From: Drosophila persimilis
Taxonomy: Eukaryota; Arthropoda; Insecta; Diptera; Drosophilidae
Assembly (NCBI RefSeq): GCF_003286085.1
Contig: NW_020825410.1
Span: forward strand, 116,001-180,000
Direction: 5' to 3'
Length of the DNA stretch: 64,000 nucleotides
Part shown: one piece after another, positions 40,247 to 49,478 of the stretch
Layout: each line of letters starts with the position of its first letter
How positions within the stretch are numbered: the stretch's first letter is position 1
The notes under the pieces: generated by a model
What the model saw: only the letters and a program-made list of their open reading frames with translations
The model's database searches: none
Told to the model about the DNA's origin: nothing
Translations under genes and position numbers: made by a program

Positions 40247-40943
40247 AATATCTTCTAGAGTGCAAAATCTGAACCAGATCGTATAATTATTACAGCCAGA
40301 ATCACGAAAACAATTTCACTCTTTCTCGCTCTGTCTCACTCTAACACACAGGTTTCATAGTCGGTTTTGCCAATTGCAAAATATGAGTTCAAGGATCTCA
40401 GAACCCATAAGAGCTAGAGCAACCAAATTTGGTATCCACACTCCTGTGATATCGGACCTTGACCGTTTTATGTCAAAATTTCGCCACACCCCCTTCCGCC
40501 CCCGCAAAGGACGAAAATCTGAGGCAACCACAAATCTCAGAGACTATTAAGGCTAGAGTAACCAAATTTGGTACACACACTCCTTTAAGATGTCACTATA
40601 AAACGTATATCTCAGAATTTCGCCCCACCCCCATCCGCCCCCACAAAGGACGAAAATCTGTTGCATCCACAATATTGCAGAATCATAGAGAATGACTATA
40701 TCTATCCGGTTGCTGAATTTGGATCAGATCAGATAATTTTTGTAGCCAAAAGGAACAAATCAATTTGCATTGGCTACGCAGCGCCCGACGTCACGCTCAG
40801 ACTGATTTTCTGTCTCTCTCGCACGCATTCTTTGTCGTGTCGTTTAATATTAGCGGCGTCTGCCGGAGGAGAGCCATACTGACTTAGTATCGGGTATAAC
40901 TGTAGAGTTGCGGTGTCCGCAGCAACTCACAACGTTCCCCCTC
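40247..40943 (+). mobile_element. DINE-1/INE-1 part (duplicated)
   Basis: Copy of 34549-35245, same ends, no independent insertion. Confidence 0.9.
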
Positions 40944-40993
40944 GTTATATTATATTGTTTTTTGTATATGAATTCTTAAATAGAGTAAAAGTG

Positions 40994-41286
40994 TGTAGCA
41001 AGGTAATAATTAGTGAGGCATTCAACTAGTATTTAAAATAGCATACAGCGCGCATTGGTATTTACCGCACCATCGATACACTCGGCGGGAAATACCAATA
41101 GTGAGATATCGGACAAGAAACATCGATAATAGAGTAAGTTCACTTTGTAAATGGCGATTGTGAGAGACAGACGCGCAGCTAATAAAAAAGAGTTATATCA
41201 AATCGCCGGACTTGTGTTTTTATACCTAGACAGTTCACTCACGCACCGATATTGGTCACTACAATTCCCGGGTTAGACGGCCTACA
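40994..41286 (+). repeat. Element E 5' LTR (duplicated)
   Basis: Copy of 35295-35587 with its AGTG on the left. It should not be counted as a separate solo LTR. It is followed by a primer-site copy TCAGAAGTGGGAT that matches tRNA-Leu better than the original. Confidence 0.92.
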
Positions 41287-41319
41287 ATTTCAGAAGTGGG
41301 ATAGGATCAACCGCCGCCA

Positions 41320-42089
41320 GTGAAAAATAGCGAAAATTTTTCTTTTCTCGTCCGTCAAGACGCCATTGCTGGAAAAAAAAACACGTCGGACTTGGTCGGC
41401 ACGGAGGACTTCTCGGCCGCCCAGCTGCGCGGATGGCTGGAGTCCCTCAATCTACCAAAAGGTGGAAGCAAAGCTGCCATGGCAGCGAGACTTAACGAAA
41501 TACCAGTAGAGCTGCGGGGACAGGGACCACCGGCAGCCGAAACATGCGAGAACGAGAGGGAAGATGAGGCAGCCGCAGATCAAGACTCGACGAAGAGCGA
41601 ACGCAAAGAGAAGAACGAAAAAGCACCGCAAGCGCCTGGACCACGGCGAATATCGAGCAGAGGTTGAAATGTTAAAATTGCAAATCGAGCTGCTGAAGCT
41701 GCAGAGCGAGAGGGAGAAGGAAGGGAGAGGAGAGAACACAACACCAGCCGCCAACAATGACGCTGGCGTCATGTTGCTAAATGCCGCCAAAGACATGTTG
41801 CCAACATATCATGGCAACATTTCTGGAAACAACGATGACGTCACAACTTGGATCGCGCAGTTTAAGGCCGTCGCAAAAGTGAACAAACTGAAGGATGAGA
41901 AGCTACTAATGCTGCTAATGTCGAAGCTTAAGGACAACGCATTGGTGTGGCTGCATTCGAGTCCGGAGCACATGTCGTTGCCAATCGATCAGTTGTTGAA
42001 CGTCATGGAAGACACTTTCCATCCCAAGGAAAGCAAACTGTTGCTCCGTCGCAAGTTCGAGTCCCGTTCATGGGCACGTGACGAGGAGG
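41320..42089 (+). pseudogene. Element E gag N-terminal part (duplicated copy)
   Basis: This copy preserves more of gag than the original. The ATG at 41320 is in frame with the SAP domain thanks to an A9 run (MKNSENFSFLVRQDAIAG start). It also keeps the 53 bp missing at 36050, giving NNDAGVMLLNAAKDMLPTYH before the capsid block. It shares the frameshift near 41640 with copy 1. It ends inside the capsid region at GACGAGGAG, where it joins F integrase in antisense. Confidence 0.82.
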
Positions 42090-43074
42090 ACAATGGACCC
42101 AAATGATCAACATGTAGGGTATGAAAAGGAACACACGACTTTGGGATACTATGGAGCGTTCTGTTATGGATTGTTTTAGGCATCGAGTGTAGTATACACG
42201 GTAGACAGTTTCTGATGAACCTTGCCACTTTACTTCTCATTGACGGAAACCAGTAGGTCCTCAAAAGGTCACTCACGCACTTCTCTGCAGCCAGATGTCC
42301 TAGTTTTTCGTGTGACCGCCTTATCAACTGCTCTTCCATACACATTGGTACATAGAAACATAGTTTGTTTTCACAACTCCTCTTGTAAACAATACCATCT
42401 ATCATTTCAAAATCTACTTCAATTCCATCCTCTAGCATTTTTCGAATCCTAACTACTTCCTTGTCTCGCATCTGTTCTGTTTGCAATATCAAATCAACAT
42501 CTTCTGGCGTTGCACCTACTACCCCAACTATCAATGATTTTAGTAATCTTTCCTCCTGAAACTCTAACTTGTCCCTCTCTACTGTATCCTCAACACATTT
42601 TTTCACTTTATCTGAATTCCTACTACTAATGTACTTTACTCCCCCCACCACATCGTTAACGCTTCCTCTACATTGGCACAAATCTCTAATTTCAATCTTC
42701 GATCCATCCTCTTCCCTTTATTCACTATTCTCTATGTTATCTCTACAATCACTACCAAGGTTCTCTCTATCATCAGACTTCCACCTATTTCCCAATCTAC
42801 TTCCTACTGCACTTGATTCTCCACACTCAATCGCAGGGTTCTCTACTGTACTACTACGCTCTCTACTGATATTTAATTCTCTACACTTAATCACAGGGTT
42901 CTCTACGGTACCTCTATGCTCACTACCAGGGTTGTCTCTACTTACACTATTCCTTGTATATTGCTTTCTACTCTCATCTTTTTCTAAATTAGACTTTTCT
43001 AAACCGTATTTGACTCTATAACCATCCTCTAACATATTCGTCACTTGATCTTGTCTGCTCAGCGCATCAACGTG
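42090..43074 (-). pseudogene. Element F integrase N-terminal part and linker (second copy)
   Basis: Copy of 38502-39485: the HHCC finger and the start of the catalytic core up to HVDHLGPL, and the linker with the shared TAA. The integrase frame fuses to antisense E gag codons at the deletion joint. Of the two copies, this one keeps the native connection to RNase H on its right. Confidence 0.85.
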
Positions 43075-43596
43075 CGCCATACTGGCCCCAGGTCTGTGCA
43101 TAATGGAGTAATCATAGTTCTCTAACTCTAGGGACCACCGTGCTATCTTAGGACTAATTGACTTTCTGGTTAACGTCTGTACTAACGAATTACAATCCGT
43201 GATTATTTTGAAGGACCTATGCTCCAAATATGCTCTAAAACGCCTCAATGCATAAATTATAGTTAATGTCTCTAGTTCGAAACTATGATAACGTGATTCT
43301 CTTTCTGTTGTTTTGCCAGAATAATAGGACACAGGGTGCATCTTCCCATCATCTTGTCTTTGCATCAGTATTGCGCCATAGCCGTATGAACTTGCGTCTG
43401 TATGTAATTCCGTTTCTCTATTTGGGCTAAAAATGGCTAATACCGGAGGATTTGCCAACGTTTTCTTAAGAGTTTCAAACGTCTTCACCTGTTCTCTATT
43501 CATGGGAAACGGACCACCTTCTTTTAACAACTGCACCAAGCTGTCGTCGCAAATGACAACATGAAACGTCGAAAATACGAAAAGAATCCCAAGCAT
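43075..43596 (-). pseudogene. Element F RNase H
   Basis: RNase H of Gypsy type: ELHTDASSYGYGAILM, E in HSFELETLTII, D in KIITDCNSLVQT, then HRPGASMAHVDALSR. It is in a different frame from RT, with the shift at about 43540-43560, and its frame continues into the linker to 42718. It would otherwise follow RT directly. Confidence 0.82.
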
Positions 43597-45605
43597 GAGT
43601 GCAGTGCTTTTACATTTTGAGGGACTGGGTATTTTTTCAAGGCCTCAATATGGGAATCACTAGGAACTATTCCGTTTTGATTAACTTTATACCCCAGGAA
43701 ATCGATGTTTCGATTGACAAACCTACACTTTTTTAAATTTATCTCTAAATTTTGCTCGCTAAACCGAATGCATAGTCTTTTTAATATATCCATGTGTTCT
43801 TCAACTGTTTTAGTCGCTACTAATATATCATCCATGTACACTACAATGCTTTTGTTCCTAATAAAGTCTCTCAAGAGCTCCGAAATAAATCTTTGAAAAA
43901 TAGCGGATCCATTTTTTAACCCAAAGTGCATTCTCAAGTACTCATAATGTCCTTGCGGTGTCACAAACGATGTATACGGAACTGATTTTTCTTCTACGCC
44001 TATTTGATGATACCCACTTTTCAAATCTATAATGGAAAAACAGCACTTGTTTTCTAAAAACTCAAGACAGTCCTCAATAAGGGGCAATGGGAAATTATCT
44101 TTAACAATTCGTTTGTTCAGACCACGGTAATCGACACACATTCGAAGTTCTCCTGATTTTTTTTTTACTAGGACCAACGGGGAAGCATAAGGAGACTCAC
44201 TATGACGGATTACTTTCTTTTCTAACAGATCATCTACTATTTCAGTTACTTTCTCTCTCTCATGGTAGGATAAACGACGCGGAGTACAATGAAATGGTGT
44301 TGTTTCTGTTACACGAATCTGCATCTGATACTTTGGTGGTGCTTTAAAGTCAAATTCTTTGTGTAAATAGTATGTCTTAATAACTTCCCTACACTTTTCT
44401 GCAATAGTGGGGCCAAATTCGAAATCTACGTTAATATGTTCCTCTTCATCAATCTCTACCGACGCACAAAAGTTACTGAATTCGTCGCCTTGATTCATAT
44501 TCTCGATGACCATTTTGTCATTCCTTGAGTTTTCTTGTGTCTGATTTTTAAATGGATTAGAACGTTTGATTAGCTCGCTTCTTTCTGATTGATTACCGTC
44601 TAACTTATCATATAGTCTTATGTTAAGACCAGGAGCTCTTCTGACCTTATCATAGGTGACCATCTTGTCACGCAACTCGTTGAGTGTGCTGCAATATAGC
44701 ATGGATTCTGCCATGCCCGTCTTGTCCTGCAGTCCCTCTACGATGAATTTGACCACATCGCTCGTGGCCATGTCTGCTTGCGACGCTATGCTGCACATTG
44801 CGACGAAATATTGCAATGCGCTTTCATTATTTGCAATTTTCCGTGCCTCCAGTCGCTTTCCAATGTCCCACGCTGTCACTTTCTGCTCAAAGACGTTGAG
44901 CAATTCTGCTCGCATCAATTGCCAAGTCAAAGGCGCCACATGGTCGATGTACGCCTTCGCCGATCCGCCTAGCAGCCGCTTCGCTAATATCCAGCATTTT
45001 GACTCGGATACACCATGGAAATTCATAATGTCCTCAAAGTTACTTATCCAACTGGTTACAGCCTGGTCGTCATCTCCAGAAAATGGACGCATCAACGCCT
45101 CAATGTGTGTCAAGTCGATGCAATCTCTCGGCGTTTCCAACTCCATAGCCTCTTTCTCCGTTTTCAATATGCTTAATTTGAGATCAGCTAAGCGCTTGCG
45201 AGAAACGTACAATTGTTCCAACTGCTGCAAACGGCGCGATTCTTCTTCGTACTCATCTGATCGCATGGTCAATTTCGAACAAGCGTTGTCTTGTCGCGGC
45301 ATGAATGCTTCTCGAGCCTTCTGCACATTTTCACCATATTCTTCTGGCGCCGCTTTTACTGCGTGTTGTGCACTACGGTTGTCTCTATCTATCTCGCGCT
45401 CAACCGGGACTGCAAAAATGTCTGCCTGCATAGTCTCGTCTGCGCTTGGCGCCGTATTTCCAAGCTCATGCGTGTCTTCCATGATTTTTTTCACTGCTGT
45501 ACGTAATTGGTGTATGTTGGTATCTTGATCAAAATATACGTTTTGCCTACGCAATATGTCGCTAAGTTCACTTTTGGTTTTCGCTCTTATGTCTGCATAG
45601 TTCAT
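43524..45605 (-). pseudogene. Element F gag fused to RT
   Basis: About 690 codons from the ATG at 45603-45605, right after an A25 tract on the sense strand. The N-terminus (MNYADIRAKTKSELSDILRR) is a SAP-like helix pair. The capsid part includes MRPFSGDDDQAVTSWISNFE and AKRLLGGSAKAYIDH. The frame then runs without zinc knuckle or protease into RT (HCTPRRLSYHERE, LRMCVDYRGLNK, VVYMDDILVA). The absence of knuckle and protease most likely reflects an in-frame deletion around residue 400. The frame ends by frameshift before RNase H. Confidence 0.85.
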
Positions 45606-45612
45606 CGCAGAG

Positions 45613-45637
45613 TTTTTTTTTTTTTTTTTTTTTTTTT
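45613..45637 (-). repeat. A25 tract before element F gag
   Basis: 25 T on plus, so 25 A on the element's sense strand, between the LTR/primer region and the gag start codon. It could be a real leader feature or a recent slippage expansion. Confidence 0.8.
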
Positions 45638-45658
45638 GGGCAAACCCCACACTTGATA

Positions 45659-45858
45659 TGTAAACTTTTAATCGCACGGTTTTTATTATATGTTCTTCTT
45701 TCTTGATCGTCGTATATGAATGAATGTGTGTTGGCATATCGATACTTGTCGAGGACAAGTATCGATATATCGAGTACATTGGTATTTCTTATAATACTAT
45801 CGATGAGTAAATCTTAAACTAATATTCAAATCTTATAAACTGATATTCATATCTTACA
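45659..45858 (-). repeat. Element F 5' LTR
   Basis: 200 bp. I see no difference from 37359-37558, including the palindrome. Left of it on plus is CCCCACACTTGATA, so on the sense strand the LTR is followed by TATCAAGTGTGGGG, which may be a degenerate tRNA-Leu-type primer site. Confidence 0.9.
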
Positions 45859-46656
45859 AGTGTTTAGAAAAAAATGAGTGTGGAATAGAGAATGAGCGTT
45901 TAGGAGAATATGAGTGTGAAGTAAAAGATGAGGGTGGTAAAGAGAACGAGCATGAAGTAGAAAGTGAAGGCAAGGTAGAAAATGAGTGTTCTGCAATGGT
46001 TGAGTGTCTGGAAGACAGCGATACCTGCGAGAGCGTAAAAGCCAATTTCAACGAACTACCAAGCCAGTATCCAGACAAAGAAAACGATTGGGAGTTGAAA
46101 GTAGGGACAGATTGTAGCCAAGAACTCGCAGGACGACTTAAATACATGTTTAGGACAGCGTATGTAAACGCAGAAAGACCAAACTTACCACAAACCAAGT
46201 GGGAAATGAAGTTGAATTTCGAACACGAAAAACCGTTTCATTGCCCACCTAGAAGACTGTCGTATAGCGAAAAAGCCCAAGTACAGAAAATGATAGACGA
46301 TTACACAGAAAAAGGTTACATCAGAACCAGTGAGTCAGAATACGTTTCGCCTATAGTACTGGTAAAAAAGAATTCGGGAGAGTTGAGACTGTGCGTCGAT
46401 TATCGCACACTTAATAAAGGAATGATAAAGGACAATTACCCAACACCTCTTATAGACGACCTACTAGATAAACTGTCAGGGAAAAGTCTTTTCACCAAGT
46501 TAGACCTGAAGAATGGATACTTCCAAGTATTTATGCATAAAGATTCAGTTAAATACACATCGTTCACGAGGATGGTTGAGGATGCCGTTCGGGTTACGAA
46601 ATGCATCGGCGGTGTTTCAAAGATTCACAAACAAAATTTTTGCAGACATGGTAAAG
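45859..46656 (+). pseudogene. Element E pol: end of repeat region and RT N-terminal half
   Basis: It continues E right of F: degenerate Cys-Glu repeat units, then an acidic stretch, then RT fingers and palm (HCPPRRLSYSEKAQVQ, LRLCVDYRTLNKG, SLFTKLDLKNGYF with the first catalytic Asp). A frameshift near 46570, with loss of a few codons, moves to the frame with LRMPFGLRNASAVF. The sequence is cut at GACATGGTAAAG by element G and continues at 60451. Confidence 0.85.
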
Positions 46657-47141
46657 TGTAAAACGATGTTCAATTCTTTTGTTGGATCGTTGGGGCTCAA
46701 CCCTCCGATCTGTTTTATTGTGTTTTATGTTCTCAATTTTACAATTGTGTTTTGGGCTTTTGTAAGCCAAAAGCAGCGGAGCTGCGCTGCCAGTGACGCC
46801 GGCAGCGGAGCGGCAGAACTATGTGTTCTTATCTCTTACATGTTAGTATGTATATGTGTGAATATGCTCAGCGCTGTTGGCAGCGAGAGCGCGAGGGAAG
46901 ATATATGTGTGTATGCATGTATATTAGTGCCGTCAAGTCATGGGAACATGCTGACGCTGCACTTGGGTCGCTCGAGGCATTCTTGAGTGAATCGTAATAC
47001 GATCACCCAGAATGTCTGGGACTTTATTGTTACGTAAACACTGAAACAAAGTGTTACAGTGTGTATTCTTTAAGTACCGTCGGTACAGTGGGTATTCGAA
47101 ATAATGAATACTTTACTTTACTTTAATATGAGCATACTACA
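46657..47141 (-). repeat. Element G 3' LTR
   Basis: 485 bp. It carries 37 bp (from CAGCGGAGCTGCG to GGAGC) absent from the 5' LTR, flanked there by AGCGG, so a microhomology deletion in the other copy is likely. Confidence 0.9.
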
Positions 47142-47154
47142 TCTCCCTCCTTTT
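47142..47154 (-). other. Element G polypurine tract
   Basis: Sense strand AAAAGGAGGGAGA directly before TGTAGTATG: a textbook plus-strand primer. Confidence 0.88.
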
Positions 47155-47249
47155 GAAAAATAACGTAATCTAATGAAGTTATTTTATTTTTAGCTTTTAC
47201 TATATATGTATACGAGTTATGTATTCTTAAAAAGACAATTTATATATAT

Positions 47250-47844
47250 AGTGACATATCCATAATTCCCCACATCCCATACACATTATGTTTATGTACA
47301 ATTCATCCACCCCATCCACACAAGTAACAGGACCCCACTCAAGAATCAATAACTGTTTCTTCCCATACTCCAAGCTAGGGCCCCCCATAATATAAACAAT
47401 GGACCACATTGTTTCAGCAACATTAGAATCACGCCACTCTCGAGAAATCGATTCTTTAGAATCACGCCACTCATGAGGACCAATCAAAGCTAGACATAAA
47501 ACCAAGGAGTATCACATTCCTAGCTCCGTCATGTAATGCAACACCGATCGCCAGCAGTGGATGCCTTTCATCAAAGCCGACGCATCCCCAAATATCGATC
47601 CAGGCACGTACGCCACCGACACGAAGATGCAGCCGAGGAAAGAAACGCCCGAAGCCAGAGTCGGGAGTTCCAAGAGAAGGGCTCATGGAAACTAGCCAGC
47701 AGCAGAGAGATCAGTTCCGTTTGAGACAAGCAGACCGAAAGTCAAGTCGGGGAATTCATTTAAATCTTGTGACATAAAGATATTTAAGTTGTAAAATAAA
47801 AGTCTTTGTTAAAAAACTTAAAATCGAGTTGCGGATATTTAACT
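47250..47844 (+). repeat. Element H 5' LTR
   Basis: 595 bp beginning AGT and ending ACT, the termini typical of 17.6/297/tom. Reading both LTRs side by side I found no mismatch. GTAAAATAAAAG near the end could serve polyadenylation (AATAAA). Confidence 0.95.
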
Positions 47845-47861
47845 GGCGCAGTCGGTAGGAT
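47844..47861 (+). other. Element H primer-binding site (tRNA-Ser)
   Basis: TGGCGCAGTCGGTAGGAT overlaps the last LTR base; this is the site used by 17.6 and 297. Confidence 0.93.
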
Positions 47862-48150
47862 TTCGTTTAAAATTAACACCTATATTTCGGTAATGGTCAG
47901 CTTGTGTAATTTCTAATTACTGTGATCACGTAATCCCGGAATCGTTAATAAAATTGTGAAATCCGCCAAAGAACCTATGTGTTACGAGCACATACGATTT
48001 GCAAAACTAAAATTAAGTGAACTGAAGTAAGCGGAGATAGTGAATCACCAAGGACAGTGAAGCACTTAATACAATATCAAAAAAACTTACAAGTGAACCA
48101 AAATAAAGTTAAAAACTACAACAAAACAAAACCCAATCAACACCAACAAC
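47862..48150 (+). other. Element H leader
   Basis: About 290 bp, A-rich, no gene. The env mRNA splice donor is expected here or early in gag, but I cannot pick one with confidence. Confidence 0.5.
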
Positions 48151-49044
48151 ATGGCGTTACCACCACTATCATTGAGCGAAATCCACTTGAACCAGGCACT
48201 GCTGTCGATCCGACAAATACCTGCCTATGACGGTTCATCTGGACAGCTAAGCTCATTTATCAAACGAATCGAATATGTTTGCGGATTATATCCAACTGAA
48301 GATCTTCGCCAACAAAGGATTCTATTTGGAGCGACCGAGATCCAACTGTCAGGAGAGGCACAACGCATATCGCAAATGATACAATACAACACGTGGCTCG
48401 AACTGAAGACGGCGCTGATCAACGAGTTCAAAAATCACACACCATATGAAGAACTCTTACGACAACTATACACCACCAGATTCAACGGCAGTCTTCGTAA
48501 GTTTATAGAAGAATTAGAGATAAAAGCATTATTAATAAACAATAAGCTAAACTTAGAAAACATACCAGAAAATAATGTCATTTATAAAAACGCTTTGAAC
48601 AACACAATTAAAGATGTCATTACTCGAAAACTTCCTGACAGAATGTTCATGACCTTAGCAAGAAAAGATATTACCACATTGTCTAATCTTAAGAAGGCAG
48701 CACAAGAAGAAGGATTGTACGAAGCTAGTACAACAGATTCAGGTACAAATAAAGATCAATCGAAATCGTCTCAATCAAATCGAAAGAATGTTGGAAACTA
48801 TTATCCAAATTATAATACTACTAACTATCACAATCAAACTCAGAGTTCAACTGGAACAGGTCAGACTAATCGAACAAATCAAAATCAAAATTCCCAAAAT
48901 CCTGGATTATACAATCAGTTCAAAAATTCCTTGAATCAAGGTAGGGCTCAGAATCCATTCAATCAGCAAATATCTCAAAACCAAGCTAGTGGGAGTGGAC
49001 CCAACCAACCTACTAAAAGAGGGAGGGAGAGCCAGAGTGGATAA
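48151..49044 (+). CDS. Element H gag
   Basis: 297 codons, intact, starting MALPPLSLSEIHLNQALLSI. Capsid-like helical region (GQLSSFIKRIEYVCGLYP; TWLELKTALINEFKNH; LRQLYTTRFNG). The C-terminal third is Asn/Gln/Ser-rich and basic with no zinc knuckle, as usual for 17.6/297-type Gag. The frame ends at TAA. Protease opens in the -1 frame about 20-30 nt later in the same mRNA. Confidence 0.92.
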   Translation: MALPPLSLSEIHLNQALLSIRQIPAYDGSSGQLSSFIKRIEYVCGLYPTEDLRQQRILFGATEIQLSGEAQRISQMIQYNTWLELKTALINEFKNHTPYEELLRQLYTTRFNGSLRKFIEELEIKALLINNKLNLENIPENNVIYKNALNNTIKDVITRKLPDRMFMTLARKDITTLSNLKKAAQEEGLYEASTTDSGTNKDQSKSSQSNRKNVGNYYPNYNTTNYHNQTQSSTGTGQTNRTNQNQNSQNPGLYNQFKNSLNQGRAQNPFNQQISQNQASGSGPNQPTKRGRESQSG

Positions 49045-49047
49045 ACG

Positions 49048-49478
49048 AAGATGGACGTAAATTTTCATCAAGCCGCCTCGGAAGAAACTTAGGAGGACCC
49101 TATATAAACATTACCATTAATAAAAGAATATTAAGGTGTATCGCTGACTCGGGATCATCGATCAACATCATGAAAGAAAATTATACAGATTCCGAGATAA
49201 AAGACGATAACCTTACGGTCCATACCATCAATGGACCTGTTCGTATAACTAAGAGTATAATGAGGAATGCGAACAAAACATGTCCGTCCGAACAAAAGTT
49301 CTACATACATAACTTTTCCGAAAATTATGATATTTTATTAGGAAGAGAATACTTGATGGCAAGTAAAGCCGTCATCGATTACAGAAATGACACTGTAACA
49401 CTAGCAGCTAGGTCGTACCCAATCATTCAGAGTGGAGAAGCTATTGAAGCCGGCAAGACCGCACAGAAGTGCACCTAA
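49048..49478 (+). CDS. Element H pol: protease part
   Basis: In the -1 frame relative to gag. The sequence GPYINITINKRILRC leads to the retropepsin site IADSGSSINIM, with DILLGREYLM at the end. It closes at TAA near where RT continues in another frame. This means either an indel near 49410-49480 or a second shift. No separate start codon is required if it is entered by frameshifting. Confidence 0.82.

Larger units (their letters stand above)
39486..43074. repeat. Second copy of a 5.7-kb tandem duplication, internally deleted
   Basis: Copies 33788-36337 (offset 5698, then 5751 after a 53-bp difference) and 38502-39485 (offset 3589). A 2.16-kb piece corresponding to 36338-38501 is missing, with GA at the joint. 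It therefore contains a D 3' LTR part, a DINE-1 part, an E 5' LTR and gag, and an F pol part. Both outer joints show only one or two bases of overlap. Confidence 0.92.
37359..45858 (-). mobile_element. Element F: mdg3-like retrotransposon with short LTRs, minus strand
   Basis: Bounded by AGTG at 37355-37358 and 45859-45862 and by identical-looking 200-bp LTRs. Minus-strand order: 5' LTR, gag fused to RT, RNase H, integrase, 3' LTR. It contains a 3.6-kb tandem-duplicated block (39486-43074), partly foreign. Without that block it is about 4.9 kb. It lacks the zinc knuckle and protease, has a frameshift between RT and RNase H, and has a stop between RNase H and integrase. RT and integrase resemble those of E, so the lineages are related but distinct. 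Confidence 0.88.

Noticed and set aside
40994-41286. Extra E LTR as an independent insertion or solo LTR
   Set aside because: Flanks match 35245-35700 on both sides, so it is part of the segmental duplication.
41989-42681. 230-codon integrase-like frame on minus
   Set aside because: Its end is antisense E gag fused at a deletion joint; it is a chimera, not a gene.
44656-45528. 290-codon plus frame opposite F gag
   Set aside because: Antisense shadow of the real gag-RT frame, with no recognisable domain.
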